DNA of 64,000 bases from Siphonodentalium dalli (Eukaryota > Mollusca > Scaphopoda > Gadilida > Siphonodentaliidae). Position 1 is the first letter of the stretch, and the number at the start of each line of letters is the position of its first letter. The notes under the pieces are model-generated. The model had not been told where the DNA came from, made no database searches, and saw only the letters and a program-made list of their open reading frames with translations. The translations under genes and the position numbers were made by a program. This document shows, one piece after another, positions 8,580 to 23,478 of the stretch. The stretch is taken from positions 109,770,278 to 109,834,277 of the forward strand of contig CP136069.1 of NCBI GenBank assembly GCA_032622095.1, written 5' to 3'.

Positions 8580-9934
8580 CTTCAGTTATACAAGATGCAT
8601 TAGCTAGTAAAATTGAAAAAAAAAGCTAAATTTTTTGGCTTTATTTTGAGGATTGACACTAATTTTCAGGATGCCTCATATTGGAAAAATAAACCACTAC
8701 TGCTCGATATAATCCATTTTTGATTTCAGTAAGGTCTATATTTTGATAAAATACTATAAGAAACGCTGTTATTCACACATATACATATATATAGGAATCA
8801 GGGAGCTAAATGTGTTCTGGAGTCGGGGAGCGAGTACACCGTGGAATGCTAAAGGTGAAGGTAACCGAAGAATGACCTTCACCTGATACATGCGACACGT
8901 TATTAAAGGATGACATCGCGTTTATTTGATTTGTACATAATATCTAAATAATTTAAACTGGTGAATGAATGGGGGAACGGATTTTTGTGAGCGGGAAATG
9001 TATTTAACTAGCTGTTGTAGATCTGGGTTTTTCCAGATCAAATTTGGCTGTGAGATAGCCCTGTCGTACACTTGGGGATTTATTTTAAAAAGCAAACCCA
9101 TGACCTATGATTTTTCTTGCATTTTCGTGATCAACTGGTGTCAATCTAGTTGGGTAAACATCACTGGTATGGCCTGCAGGCTTCAATTCAGCGAATTTGG
9201 CCGAAACGTTAACACTGTCGCCTATGGGAAACCATTTAGTTCCGTGATTCCTATAAGAAAAATTTGAATTTTACGAAATTTCACGTCTCGCCATGATAAG
9301 TTGTTATTTCCATATTTTCTTATTTTCAAATGATAATGACCACATTTTGGACAGATTTAAAGAAGAAACGCATGGATTCGCCTGTAGATAGTAAAGAAAG
9401 TGATAAATCTGGTAATTTTGCATGGATGTCAGGTACCATTAGGGGGTCAGGGGGTCTAAAGCCCCCCTCCCCACAATTTTGAGGAGTGTTAGCCCCCCCC
9501 CCACCCATTGGAAAAATGTGTCATTTGACCCAATTAAGCTTTTCCGGCAACCAGTAGCCTTATCTTGGACCGTAGCTCCACCCCAAGTCGGGGGGGGGGG
9601 GGGTGATGGCGTCACCACTAGAGTTACTGTCGTGCAAAACTGTCATGGCAGCTTTGTTAAACAGACAGTATGCCCTGCCATCTGGTAAAATTTCATTCCT
9701 GAGGCTTTGTCTGATGTTGTATCATAATGTTTCGATATTTAAATTGACTTATGGTTGCTTTACATTGCTACTAAAATATTTTTTTTTTTTATTTTCTGTT
9801 AATTTTGGTAAATATTTATTATAAATTGCCAAATTCTGCATGAAAAGGGTTTAAAATTGGACAATATATCCCTCTCAAAATGTATATTAACATTTCCTCT
9901 TCAATTTAGTAATATTATGGTATATAAGGACATA
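8580..9934 (+). repeat. Satellite unit U8
   Basis: Element at 8794-9251. First P-type unit: AGCAAACCCATG in the element. Tail ATTGGAAAAATG and CGGCAACCAG; private CTACTAAAATATT near 9769 with a long T-run. Confidence 0.95.
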
Positions 9935-11284
9935 CTTCAGTTATACAAGATGCATTAGCTAGTAAAATTGAAAAAAAAAGCTAAATGTTTTGGCTTTATT
10001 TTGAGGATTGACACAAATTTTCAGGATGCTTCATATTGGAAAAATAAACCACTACTGCTCGATATAATCCATTTTTGATTTCAGTAAGGTCTATATTTTG
10101 ATAAAATACTATAAGAAACGCTGTTATTCACACATATACATATATATAGGAATCAGGGAGCTAAATGTGTTCTGGAGTCGGGGAGCGAGTACACCGTGGA
10201 ATGCTAAAGGTGAAGGTAACTGAAGAATGACCTTCACCTGATACATGCGACACGTTATTAAAGGATGACATCGCGTTTATTTGATTTGTACATAATATCT
10301 AAATAATTTAAACTGGTGAATGAATGGGGGAACGGATTTTTGTGAGCGGGAAATGTATTTAACTAGCTGCTGTAGATCTGGGTTTTTCCAGATCAAATTT
10401 GGCTGTGAGATAGCCCTGTCGTACACTTGGGGATTTATTTTAAAAAGTAAACACATGACCTATGATTTTTCTTGCATTTTCGTGATCAACTGGTGTCAAT
10501 CTAGTTGGGTAAACATCACTGGTATGGCCTGCAGGCTTCAATTCAGCGAATTTGGCCGAAACGTTAACACTGTCGCCTATGGGAAACCATTTAGTTCCGT
10601 GATTCCTATAAGAAAAATTTGAATTTTACGAAATTTCACGTCTCGCCATGATATGTTGTTATTTCCATATTTTCTTATTTTCAAATGATAATGACCACAT
10701 TTTGGACAGATTTAAAGAAGAAACGCATGGATTCGCCTGTAGATAGTAAAGAAAGTGATAAATCTGGTAATTTTGCATGGATGTCAGGTACCATTAGGGG
10801 GTCAGGGGGTTAAAGCCCCCCTCCCCACAATTTTGAGGAGTGTTAGCCCCCCCCCCACCCATTGGGAAAATGTGTCATTTGACCCAATTAAGCTTTTCCG
10901 GCACCCAGTAGCCTTATCTTGGACCGTAGCTCCACCCCAAGTCGGGGGGGGGGTGATGGCGTCACCACTAGAGTTACTGTCGTGCAAAACTGTCATGGCA
11001 GCTTTGTTAAACAGACAGTATGCCCTGCCATCTGGTAAAATTTCATTCCTGAGGCTTTGTCTGATGTTGTATCATAATGTTTCGATATTTAAATTGACTT
11101 ATGGTTGCTTTACATTGCTATTAAAATATTTTTAATTTTTATTTTCTGTTAATTTTGGTAAATATTTATTATAAATTGCCAAATTCTGCATGAAAAGGGT
11201 TTAAAATTGGACAATATATCCCTCTCAAAATGTATATTAACATTTCCTCTTCAATTTAGTAATATTATGGTATATAAGGACATA
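9935..11284 (+). repeat. Satellite unit U9 (hexamer position 1)
   Basis: Element at 10149-10606. AAATGTTTTGG, GACACAAATTTT, GATGCTTCAT, AACTGAAG, ATGATATGTTG; one base lost in GGGGGTTAAAG near 10808. AAATGTTTTGG and ATGATATGTTG are shared with U15. Confidence 0.95.
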
Positions 11285-12636
11285 CTTCAGTTATACAAGA
11301 TGCATTAGCTAGTAAAATTGAAAAAAAAAGCTAAATTTTTTGGCTTTATTTTGAGGATTGACACTAATTTTCAGGATGCCTCATATTGGAAAAATAAACC
11401 ACTACTGCTCGATATAATCCATTTTTGATTTCAGTAAGGTCTATATTTTGATAAAATACTATAAGAAACGCTGTTATTCACACATATACATATATATAGG
11501 AATCAGGGAGCTAAATGTGTTCTGGAGTCGGGGAGCGAGTACACCGTGGAATGCTAAAGGTGAAGGTAACCGAAGAATGACCTTCACCTGATACATGCGA
11601 CACGTTATTAAAGGATGACATCGCGTTTATTTGATTTGTACATAATATCTAAATAATTTAAACTGGTGAATGAATGGGGGAACGGATTTTTGTGAGCGGG
11701 AAATGTATTTAACTAGCTGTTGTAGATCTGGGTTTTTCCAGATCAAATTTGGCTGTGAGATAGCCCTGTCGTACACTTGGGGATTTATTTTAAAAAGCAA
11801 ACCCATGACCTATGATTTTTCTTGCATTTTCGTGATCAACTGGTGTCAATCTAGTTGGGTAAACATCACTGGTATGGCCTGCAGGCTTCAATTCAGCGAA
11901 TTTGGCCGAAACGTTAACACTGTCGCCTATGGGAAACCATTTAGTTCCGTGATTCCTATAAGAAAAATTTGAATTTTACGAAATTTCACGTCTCGCCATG
12001 ATAAGTTGTTATTTCCATATTTTCTTATTTTCAAATGATAATGACCACATTTTGGACAGATTTAAAGAAGAAACGCATGGATTCGCCTGTAGATAGTAAA
12101 GAAAGTGATAAATCTGGTAATTTTGCACGGATGTCAGGTACCATTAGGGGGTCAGGGGGTCTAAAGCCCCCCTCCCCACAATTTTGAGGAGTGTTAGCCC
12201 CCCCCCCACCCATTGGAAAAATGTGTCATTTGACCCAATTAAGCTTTTCCGGCAACCAGTAGCCTTATCTTGGACCGTAGCTCCACCCCAAGTCGGGGGG
12301 GGGGGTGATGGCGTCACCACTAGAGTTACTGTCGTGCAAAACTGTCATGGCAGCTTTGTTAAACAGACAGTATGCCCTGCCATCTGGTAAAATTTCATTC
12401 CTGAGGCTTTGTCTGATGTTGTATCATAATGTTTCGATATTTAAATTGACTTATGGTTGCTTTACATTGCTATTAAAATATTTTTAATTTTTATTTTCTG
12501 TTAATTTTGGTAAATATTTATTATAAATTGCCAAATTCTGCATGAAAAGGGTTTAAAATTGGACAATATATCCCTCTCAAAATGTATATTAACATTTCCT
12601 CTTCAATTTAGTAATATTATGGTATATAAGGACATA
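11285..12636 (+). repeat. Satellite unit U10 (hexamer position 2)
   Basis: Element at 11499-11956. P-type; ATTGGAAAAATG and CGGCAACCAG tail as in U16; private GCACGGATG at about 12125. Confidence 0.95.
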
Positions 12637-13989
12637 CTTCAGTTATACAAGATGCATTAGCTAGTAAAATTGAAAAAAAAAGCTAAATTTTTTGGCTTTA
12701 TTTTGAGGATTGACACTAATTTTCAGGATGCCTCATATTGGAAAAATAAACCACTACTGCTCGATATAATCCATTTTTGATTTCAGTAAGGTCTATATTT
12801 TGATAAAATACTATAAGAAACGCTGTTATTCACACATATACATATATATAGGAATCAGGGAGCTAAATGTGTTCTGGAGTCGGGGAGCGAGTACACCGTG
12901 GAATGCTAAAGGTGAAGGTAACCGAAGAATGACCTTCACCTGATACATGCGACACGTTATTAAAGGATGACATCGCGTTTATTTGATTTGTACATAATAT
13001 CTAAATAATTTAAACTGGTGAATGAATGGGGGAACGGATTTTTGTGAGCGGGAAATGTATTTAACTAGCTGTTGTAGATCTGGGTTTTTCCAGATCAAAT
13101 TTGGCTGTGAGATAGCCCTGTCGTACACTTGGGGATTTATTTTAAAAAGCAAACCCATGACCTATGATTTTTCTTGCATTTTCGTGATCAACTGGTGTCA
13201 ATCTAGTTGGGTAAACATCACTGGTATGGCCTGCAGGCTTCAATTCAGCGAATTTGGCCGAAACGTTAACACTGTCGCCTATGGGAAACCATTTAGTTCC
13301 GTGATTCCTATAAGAAAAATTTGAATTTTACGAAATTTCACGTCTCGCCATGATAAGTTGTTATTTCCATATTTTCTTATTTTCAAATGATAATGACCAC
13401 ATTTTGGACAGATTTAAAGAAGAAACGCATGGATTCGCCTGTAGATAGTAAAGAAAGTGATAAATCTGGTAATTTTGCATGGATGTCAGGTACCATTAGG
13501 GGGTCAGGGGGTCTAAAGCCCCCCTCCCCACAATTTTGAGGAGTGTTAGCCCCCCCCCCCCACCCATTGGAAAAATGTGTCATTTGACCCAATTAAGCTT
13601 TTCCGGCAACCAGTAGCCTTATCTTGGACCGTAGCTCCACCCCAAGTCGGGGGGGGGGTGATGGCGTCACCACTAGAGTTACTGTCGTGCAAAACTGTCA
13701 TGGCAGCTTTGTTAAACAGACAGTATGCCCTGCCATCTGGTAAAATTTCATTCCTGAGGCTTTGTCTGATGTTGTATCATAATGTTTCGATATTTAAATT
13801 GACTTATGGTTGCTTTACATTGCTATTAAAATATTTTTTTTTTTTATTTTCTGTTAATTTTGGTAAATATTTATTATAAATTGCCAAATTCTGCATGAAA
13901 AGGGTTTAAAATTGGACAATATATCCCTCTCAAAATGTATATTAACATTTCCTCTTCAATTTAGTAATATTATGGTATATAAGGACATA
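12637..13989 (+). repeat. Satellite unit U11 (hexamer position 3)
   Basis: Element at 12851-13308. P-type with ATTGGAAAAATG and CGGCAACCAG; counterpart of U17; longer T-run in the tail. Confidence 0.95.
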
Positions 13990-15344
13990 CTTCAGTTATA
14001 CAAGATGCATTAGCTAGTAAAATTGAAAAAAAAAGCTAAATGTTTTGGCTTTATTTTGAGGATTGACACAAATTTTCAGGATGCTTCATATTGGAAAAAT
14101 AAACCACTACTGCTCGATATAATCCATTTTTGATTTCAGTAAGGTCTATATTTTGATAAAATACTATAAGAAACGCTGTTATTCACACATATACATATAT
14201 ATATAGGAATCAGGGAGCTAAATGTGTTCTGGAGTCGGGGAGCGAGTACACCGTGGAATGCTAAAGGTGAAGGTAACTGAAGAATGACCTTCACCTGATA
14301 CATGCGACACGTTATTAAAGGATGACATCGCGTTTATTTGATTTGTACATAATATCTAAATAATTTAAACTGGTGAATGAATGGGGGAACGGATTTTTGT
14401 GAGCGGGAAATGTATTTAACTAGCTGCTGTAGATCTGGGTTTTTCCAGATCAAATTTGGCTGTGAGATAGCCCTGTCGTACACTTGGGGATTTATTTTAA
14501 AAAGTAAACACATGACCTATGATTTTTCTTGCATTTTCGTGATCAACTGGTGTCAATCTAGTTGGGTAAACATCACTGGTATGGCCTGCAGGCTTCAATT
14601 CAGCGAATTTGGCCGAAACGTTAACACTGTCGCCTATGGGAAACCATTTAGTTCCGTGATTCCTATAAGAAAAATTTGAATTTTACGAAATTTCACGTCT
14701 CGCCATGATAAGTTGTTATTTCCATATTTTCTTATTTTCAAATGATAATGACCACATTTTGGACAGATTTAAAGAAGAAACGCATGGATTCGCCTGTAGA
14801 TAGTAAAGAAAGTGATAAATCTGGTAATTTTGCATGGATGTCAGGTACCATTAGGGGGTCAGGGGGTCTAAAGCCCCCCTCCCCACAATTTTGAGGAGTG
14901 TTAGCCCCCCCCCCACCCATTGGAAAAATGTGTCATTTGACCCAATTAAGCTTTTCCGGCAACCAGTAGCCTTATCTTGGACCGTAGCTCCACCCCAAGT
15001 CGGGGGGGGGGGGTGATGGCGTCACCACTAGAGTTACTGTCGTGCAAAACTGTCATGGCAGCTTTGTTAAACAGACAGTATGCCCTGCCATCTGGTAAAA
15101 TTTCATTCCTGAGGCTTTGTCTGATGTTGTATCATAATGTTTCGATATTTAAATTGACTTATGGTTGCTTTACATTGCTATTAAAATATTTTTTATTTTT
15201 ATTTTCTGTTAATTTTGGTAAATATTTATTATAAATTGCCAAATTCTGCATGAAAAGGGTTTAAAATTGGACAATATATCCCTCTCAAAATGTATATTAA
15301 CATTTCCTCTTCAATTTAGTAATATTATGGTATATAAGGACATA
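13990..15344 (+). repeat. Satellite unit U12 (hexamer position 4)
   Basis: Element at 14206-14663. AAATGTTTTGG head, two extra bases (TA) before the element, AACTGAAG; tail ATTGGAAAAATG as in U18. Confidence 0.95.
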
Positions 15345-16703
15345 CTTCAGTTATACAAGATGCATTAGCTAGTAAAATTGAAAAAAAAAGCTAAATGTTT
15401 TGGCTTTATTTTGAGGATTGACACAAATTTTCAGGATGCTTCATATTGGAAAAATAAACCACTACTGCTCGATATAATCCATTTTTGATTTCAGTAAGGT
15501 CTATATTTTGATAAAATACTATAAGAAACGCTGTTATTCACACATATACATATATATATAGGAATCAGGGAGCTAAATGTGTTCTGGAGTCGGGGAGCGA
15601 GTACACCGTGGAATGCTAAAGGTGAAGGTAACTGAAGAATGACCTTCACCTGATACATGCGACACGTTATTAAAGGATGACATCGCGTTTATTTGATTTG
15701 TACATAATATCTAAATAATTTAAACTGGTGAATGAATGGGGGAACGGATTTTTGTGAGCGGGAAATGTATTTAACTAGCTGCTGTAGATCTGGGTTTTTC
15801 CAGATCAAATTTGGCTGTGAGATAGCCCTGTCGTACACTTGGGGATTTATTTTAAAAAGTAAACACATGACCTATGATTTTTCTTGCATTTTCGTGATCA
15901 ACTGGTGTCAATCTAGTTGGGTAAACATCACTGGTATGGCCTGCAGGCTTCAATTCAGCGAATTTGGCCGAAACGTTAACACTGTCGCCTATGGGAAACC
16001 ATTTAGTTCCGTGATTCCTATAAGAAAAATTTGAATTTTACGAAATTTCACGTCTCGCCATGATAAGTTGTTATTTCCATATTTTCTTATTTTCAAATGA
16101 TAATGACCACATTTTGGACAGATTTAAAGAAGAAACGCATGGATTCGCCTGTAGATAGTAAAGAAAGTGATAAATCTGGTAATTTTGCATGGATGTCAGG
16201 TACCATTAGGGGGTCAGGGGGTCTAAAGCCCCCCTCCCCACAATTTTGAGGAGTGTTAGCCCCCCCCCCCCACCCATTGGGAAAATGTGTCATTTGACCC
16301 AATTAAGCTTTTCCGGCACCCAGTAGCCTTATCTTGGACCGTAGCTCCACCCCAAGTCGGGGGGGGGGGGGGTGATGGCGTCACCACTAGAGTTACTGTC
16401 GTGCAAAACTGTCATGGCAGCTTTGTTAAACAGACAGTATGCCCTGCCATCTGGTAAAATTTCATTCCTGAGGCTTTGTCTGATGTTGTATCATAATGTT
16501 TCGATATTTAAATTGACTTATGGTTGCTTTACATTGCTATTAAAATATTTTTTATTTTTATTTTCTGTTAATTTTGGTAAATATTTATTATAAATTGCCA
16601 AATTCTGCATGAAAAGGGTTTAAAATTGGACAATATATCCCTCTCAAAATGTATATTAACATTTCCTCTTCAATTTAGTAATATTATGGTATATAAGGAC
16701 ATA
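15345..16703 (+). repeat. Satellite unit U13 (hexamer position 5)
   Basis: Element at 15561-16018. AAATGTTTTGG head, extra TA, AACTGAAG; tail CGGCACCCAG. U19 shows the same set. Confidence 0.95.
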
Positions 16704-18057
16704 CTTCAGTTATACAAGATGCATTAGCTAGTAAAATTGAAAAAAAAAGCTAAATTTTTTGGCTTTATTTTGAGGATTGACACTAATTTTCAGGATGCCT
16801 CATATTGGAAAAATAAACCACTACTGCTCGATATAATCCATTTTTGATTTCAGTAAGGTCTATATTTTGATAAAATACTATAAGAAACGCTGTTATTCAC
16901 ACATATACATATATATAGGAATCAGGGAGCTAAATGTGTTCTGGAGTCGGGGAGCGAGTACACCGTGGAATGCTAAAGGTGAAGGTAACCGAAGAATGAC
17001 CTTCACCTGATACATGCGACACGTTATTAAAGGATGACATCGCGTTTATTTGATTTGTACATAATATCTAAATAATTTAAACTGGTGAATGAATGGGGGA
17101 ACGGATTTTTGTGAGCGGGAAATGTATTTAACTAGCTGTTGTAGATCTGGGTTTTTCCAGATCAAATTTGGCTGTGAGATAGCCCTGTCGTACACTTGGG
17201 GATTTATTTTAAAAAGCAAACCCATGACCTATGATTTTTCTTGCATTTTCGTGATCAACTGGTGTCAATCTAGTTGGGTAAACATCACTGGTATGGCCTG
17301 CAGGCTTCAATTCAGCGAATTTGGCCGAAACGTTAACACTGTCGCCTATGGGAAACCATTTAGTTCCGTGATTCCTATAAGAAAAATTTGAATTTTACGA
17401 AATTTCACGTCTCGCCATGATAAGTTGTTATTTCCATATTTTCTTATTTTCAAATGATAATGACCACATTTTGGACAGATTTAAAGAAGAAACGCATGGA
17501 TTCGCCTGTAGATAGTAAAGAAAGTGATAAATCTGGTAATTTTGCATGGATGTCAGGTACCATTAGGGGGTCAGGGGGTCTAAAGCCCCCCTCCCCACAA
17601 GTTTGAGGAGTGTTAGCCCCCCCTCCCCCACCCATTGGGAAAATGTGTCATTTGACCCAATTAAGCTTTTCCGGCACCCAGTAGCCTTATCTTGGACCGT
17701 AGCTCCACCCCAAGTCGGGAGGGGGGTGATGGCGTCACCACTAGAGTTACTGTCGTGCAAAACTGTCATGGCAGCTTTGTTAAACAGACAGTATGCCCTG
17801 CCATCTGGTAAAATTTCATTCCTGAGGCTTTGTCTGATGTTGTATCATAATGTTTCGATATTTAAATTGACTTATGGTTGCTTTACATTGCTATTAAAAT
17901 ATTTTTAATTTTTATTTTCTGTTAATTTTGGTAAATATTTATTATAAATTGCCAAATTCTGCATGAAAAGGGTTTAAAATTGGACAATATATCCCTCTCA
18001 AAATGTATATTAACATTTCCTCTTCAATTTAGTAATATTATGGTATATAAGGACATA
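16704..18057 (+). repeat. Satellite unit U14 (hexamer position 6)
   Basis: Element at 16918-17375. P-type; CACAAGTTTGAGG, poly-C interrupted by T, and CGGGAGGGGGG in place of the pure G-run. Same set in U20, U24 and U28. Confidence 0.95.
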
Positions 18058-19415
18058 CTTCAGTTATACAAGATGCATTAGCTAGTAAAATTGAAAAAAA
18101 AAGCTAAATGTTTTGGCTTTATTTTGAGGATTGACACAAATTTTCAGGATGCTTCATATTGGAAAAATAAACCACTACTGCTCGATATAATCCATTTTTG
18201 ATTTCAGTAAGGTCTATATTTTGATAAAATACTATAAGAAACGCTGTTATTCACACATATACATATATATAGGAATCAGGGAGCTAAATGTGTTCTGGAG
18301 TCGGGGAGCGAGTACACCGTGGAATGCTAAAGGTGAAGGTAACCGAAGAATGACCTTCACCTGATACATGCGACACGTTATTAAAGGATGACATCGCGTT
18401 TATTTGATTTGTACATAATATCTAAATAATTTAAACTGGTGAATGAATGGGGGAACGGATTTTTGTGAGCGGGAAATGTATTTAACTAGCTGCTGTAGAT
18501 CTGGATTTTTCCAGATCAAATTTGGCTGTGAGATAGCCCTGTCGTACACTTGGGGATTTATTTTAAAAAGTAAACACATGACCTATGATTTTTCTTGCAT
18601 TTTCGTGATCAACTGGTGTCAATCTAGTTGGGTAAACATCACTGGTATGGCCTGCAGGCTTCAATTCAGCGAATTTGGCCGAAACGTTAACACTGTCGCC
18701 TATGGGAAACCATTTAGTTCCGTGATTCCTATAAGAAAAATTTGAATTTTACGAAATTTCACGTCTCGCCATGATATGTTGTTATTTCCATATTTTCTTA
18801 TTTTCAAATGATAATGACCACATTTTGGACAGATTTAAAGAAGAAACGCATGGATTCGCCTGTAGATAGTAAAGAAAGTGATAAATCTGGTAATTTTGCA
18901 TGGATGTCAGGTACCATTAGGGGGTCAGGGGGTCTAAAGCCCCCCTCCCCACAATTTTGAGGAGTGTTAGCCCCCCCCCCCCCCACCCATTGGGAAAATG
19001 TGTCATTTGACCCAATTAAGCTTTTCCGGCACCCAGTAGCCTTATCTTGGACCGTAGCTCCACCCCAAGTCGGGGGGGGGGGGGTGATGGCGTCACCACT
19101 AGAGTTACTGTCGTGCAAAACTGTCATGGCAGCTTTGTTAAACAGACAGTATGCCCTGCCATCTGGTAAAATTTCATTCCTGAGGCTTTGTCTGATGTTG
19201 TATCATAATGTTTCGATATTTAAATTGACTTATGGTTGCTTTACATTGCTATTAAAATATTTTTAATTTTTATTTTCTGTTAATTTTGGTAAATATTTAT
19301 TATAAATTGCCAAATTCTGCATGAAAAGGGTTTAAAATTGGACAATATATCCCTCTCAAAATGTATATTAACATTTCCTCTTCAATTTAGTAATATTATG
19401 GTATATAAGGACATA
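18058..19415 (+). repeat. Satellite unit U15 (hexamer position 1)
   Basis: Element at 18272-18729. AAATGTTTTGG and ATGATATGTTG as in U9, but AACCGAAG. The loop of hairpin 2 is changed (GATCTGGATTTTTCC). Confidence 0.95.
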
Positions 19416-20773
19416 CTTCAGTTATACAAGATGCATTAGCTAGTAAAATTGAAAAAAAAAGCTAAATTTTTTGGCTTTATTTTGAGGATTGACACTAATT
19501 TTCAGGATGCCTCATATTGGAAAAATAAACCACTACTGCTCGATATAATCCATTTTTGATTTCAGTAAGGTCTATATTTTGATAAAATACTATAAGAAAC
19601 GCTGTTATTCACACATATACATATATATAGGAATCAGGGAGCTAAATGTGTTCTGGAGTCGGGGAGCGAGTACACCGTGGAATGCTAAAGGTGAAGGTAA
19701 CCGAAGAATGACCTTCACCTGATACATGCGACACGTTATTAAAGGATGACATCGCGTTTATTTGATTTGTACATAATATCTAAATAATTTAAACTGGTGA
19801 ATGAATGGGGGAACGGATTTTTGTGAGCGGGAAATGTATTTAACTAGCTGTTGTAGATCTGGGTTTTTCCAGATCAAATTTGGCTGTGAGATAGCCCTGT
19901 CGTACACTTGGGGATTTATTTTAAAAAGCAAACCCATGACCTATGATTTTTCTTGCATTTTCGTGATCAACTGGTGTCAATCTAGTTGGGTAAACATCAC
20001 TGGTATGGCCTGCAGGCTTCAATTCAGCGAATTTGGCCGAAACGTTAACACTGTCGCCTATGGGAAACCATTTAGTTCCGTGATTCCTATAAGAAAAATT
20101 TGAATTTTACGAAATTTCACGTCTCGCCATGATAAGTTGTTATTTCCATATTTTCTTATTTTCAAATGATAATGACCACATTTTGGACAGATTTAAAGAA
20201 GAAACGCATGGATTCGCCTGTAGATAGTAAAGAAAGTGATAAATCTGGTAATTTTGCATGGATGTCAGGTACCATTAGGGGGTCAGGGGGTCTAAAGCCC
20301 CCCTCCCCACAATTTTGAGGAGTGTTAGCCCCCCCCCCCCCCCCACCCATTGGAAAAATGTGTCATTTGACCCAATTAAGCTTTTCCGGCAACCAGTAGC
20401 CTTATCTTGGACCGTAGCTCCACCCCAAGTCGGGGGGGGGGGTGATGGCGTCACCACTAGAGTTACTGTCGTGCAAAACTGTCATGGCAGCTTTGTTAAA
20501 CAGACAGTATGCCCTGCCATCTGGTAAAATTTCATTCCTGAGGCTTTGTCTGATGTTGTATCATAATGTTTCGATATTTAAATTGACTTATGGTTGCTTT
20601 ACATTGCTATTAAAATATTTTTAATTTTTATTTTCTGTTAATTTTGGTAAATATTTATTATAAATTGCCAAATTCTGCATGAAAAGGGTTTAAAATTGGA
20701 CAATATATCCCTCTCAAAATGTATATTAACATTTCCTCTTCAATTTAGTAATATTATGGTATATAAGGACATA
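19416..20773 (+). repeat. Satellite unit U16 (hexamer position 2)
   Basis: Element at 19630-20087. P-type; ATTGGAAAAATG and CGGCAACCAG; long poly-C run. Confidence 0.95.
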
Positions 20774-22124
20774 CTTCAGTTATACAAGATGCATTAGCTA
20801 GTAAAATTGAAAAAAAAAGCTAAATTTTTTGGCTTTATTTTGAGGATTGACACTAATTTTCAGGATGCCTCATATTGGAAAAATAAACCACTACTGCTCG
20901 ATATAATCCATTTTTGATTTCAGTAAGGTCTATATTTTGATAAAATACTATAAGAAACGCTGTTATTCACACATATACATATATATAGGAATCAGGGAGC
21001 TAAATGTGTTCTGGAGTCGGGGAGCGAGTACACCGTGGAATGCTAAAGGTGAAGGTAACCGAAGAATGACCTTCACCTGATACATGCGACACGTTATTAA
21101 AGGATGACATCGCGTTTATTTGATTTGTACATAATATCTAAATAATTTAAACTGGTGAATGAATGGGGGAACGGATTTTTGTGAGCGGGAAATGTATTTA
21201 ACTAGCTGTTGTAGATCTGGGTTTTTCCAGATCAAATTTGGCTGTGAGATAGCCCTGTCGTACACTTGGGGATTTATTTTAAAAAGCAAACCCATGACCT
21301 ATGATTTTTCTTGCATTTTCGTGATCAACTGGTGTCAATCTAGTTGGGTAAACATCACTGGTATGGCCTGCAGGCTTCAATTCAGCGAATTTGGCCGAAA
21401 CGTTAACACTGTCGCCTATGGGAAACCATTTAGTTCCGTGATTCCTATAAGAAAAATTTGAATTTTACGAAATTTCACGTCTCGCCATGATAAGTTGTTA
21501 TTTCCATATTTTCTTATTTTCAAATGATAATGACCACATTTTGGACAGATTTAAAGAAGAAACGCATGGATTCGCCTGTAGATAGTAAAGAAAGTGATAA
21601 ATCTGGTAATTTTGCATGGATGTCAGGTACCATTAGGGGGTCAGGGGGTCTAAAGCCCCCCTCCCCACAATTTTGAGGAGTGTTAGCCCCCCCCCCACCC
21701 ATTGGAAAAATGTGTCATTTGACCCAATTAAGCTTTTCCGGCAACCAGTAGCCTTATCTTGGACCGTAGCTCCACCCCAAGTCGGGGGGGGGGTGATGGC
21801 GTCACCACTAGAGTTACTGTCGTGCAAAACTGTCATGGCAGCTTTGTTAAACAGACAGTATGCCCTGCCATCTGGTAAAATTTCATTCCTGAGGCTTTGT
21901 CTGATGTTGTATCATAATGTTTCGATATTTAAATTGACTTATGGTTGCTTTACATTGCTATTAAAATATTTTTTATTTTTATTTTCTGTTAATTTTGGTA
22001 AATATTTATTATAAATTGCCAAATTCTGCATGAAAAGGGTTTAAAATTGGACAATATATCCCTCTCAAAATGTATATTAACATTTCCTCTTCAATTTAGT
22101 AATATTATGGTATATAAGGACATA
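20774..22124 (+). repeat. Satellite unit U17 (hexamer position 3)
   Basis: Element at 20988-21445. P-type with ATTGGAAAAATG and CGGCAACCAG; short C and G runs make it one of the shortest long units (1351 bp). Confidence 0.95.
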
Positions 22125-23478
22125 CTTCAGTTATACAAGATGCATTAGCTAGTAAAATTGAAAAAAAAAGCTAAATGTTTTGGCTTTATTTTGAGGATTG
22201 ACACAAATTTTCAGGATGCTTCATATTGGAAAAATAAACCACTACTGCTCGATATAATCCATTTTTGATTTCAGTAAGGTCTATATTTTGATAAAATACT
22301 ATAAGAAACGCTGTTATTCACACATATACATATATATAGGAATCAGGGAGCTAAATGTGTTCTGGAGTCGGGGAGCGAGTACACCGTGGAATGCTAAAGG
22401 TGAAGGTAACCGAAGAATGACCTTCACCTGATACATGCGACACGTTATTAAAGGATGACATCGCGTTTATTTGATTTGTACATAATATCTAAATAATTTA
22501 AACTGGTGAATGAATGGGGGAACGGATTTTTGTGAGCGGGAAATGTATTTAACTAGCTGTTGTAGATCTGGGTTTTTCCAGATCAAATTTGGCTGTGAGA
22601 TAGCCCTGTCGTACACTTGGGGATTTATTTTAAAAAGCAAACCCATGACCTATGATTTTTCTTGCATTTTCGTGATCAACTGGTGTCAATCTAGTTGGGT
22701 AAACATCACTGGTATGGCCTGCAGGCTTCAATTCAGCGAATTTGGCCGAAACGTTAACACTGTCGCCTATGGGAAACCATTTAGTTCCGTGATTCCTATA
22801 AGAAAAATTTGAATTTTACGAAATTTCACGTCTCGCCATGATAAGTTGTTATTTCCATATTTTCTTATTTTCAAATGATAATGACCACATTTTGGACAGA
22901 TTTAAAGAAGAAACGCATGGATTCGCCTGTAGATAGTAAAGAAAGTGATAAATCTGGTAATTTTGCATGGATGTCAGGTACCATTAGGGGGTCAGGGGGT
23001 CTAAAGCCCCCCTCCCCACAATTTTGAGGAGTGTTAGCCCCCCCCCCCACCCATTGGAAAAATGTGTCATTTGACCCAATTAAGCTTTTCCGGCAACCAG
23101 TAGCCTTATCTTGGACCGTAGCTCCACCCCAAGTCGGGGGGGGGGGGTGATGGCGTCACCACTAGAGTTACTGTCGTGCAAAACTGTCATGGCAGCTTTG
23201 TTAAACAGACAGTATGCCCTGCCATCTGGTAAAATTTCATTCCTGAGGCTTTGTCTGATGTTGTATCATAATGTTTCGATATTTAAATTGACTTATGGTT
23301 GCTTTACATTGCTATTAAAATATTTTTTATTTTTATTTTCTGTTAATTTTGGTAAATATTTATTATAAATTGCCAAATTCTGCATGAAAAGGGTTTAAAA
23401 TTGGACAATATATCCCTCTCAAAATGTATATTAACATTTCCTCTTCAATTTAGTAATATTATGGTATATAAGGACATA
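22125..23478 (+). repeat. Satellite unit U18 (hexamer position 4, mosaic)
   Basis: Element at 22339-22796. AAATGTTTTGG head as in U12, but without the extra TA and with a P-type element and AACCGAAG; the tail returns to the U12 type. A conversion tract over the element is a simple explanation. Confidence 0.95.
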
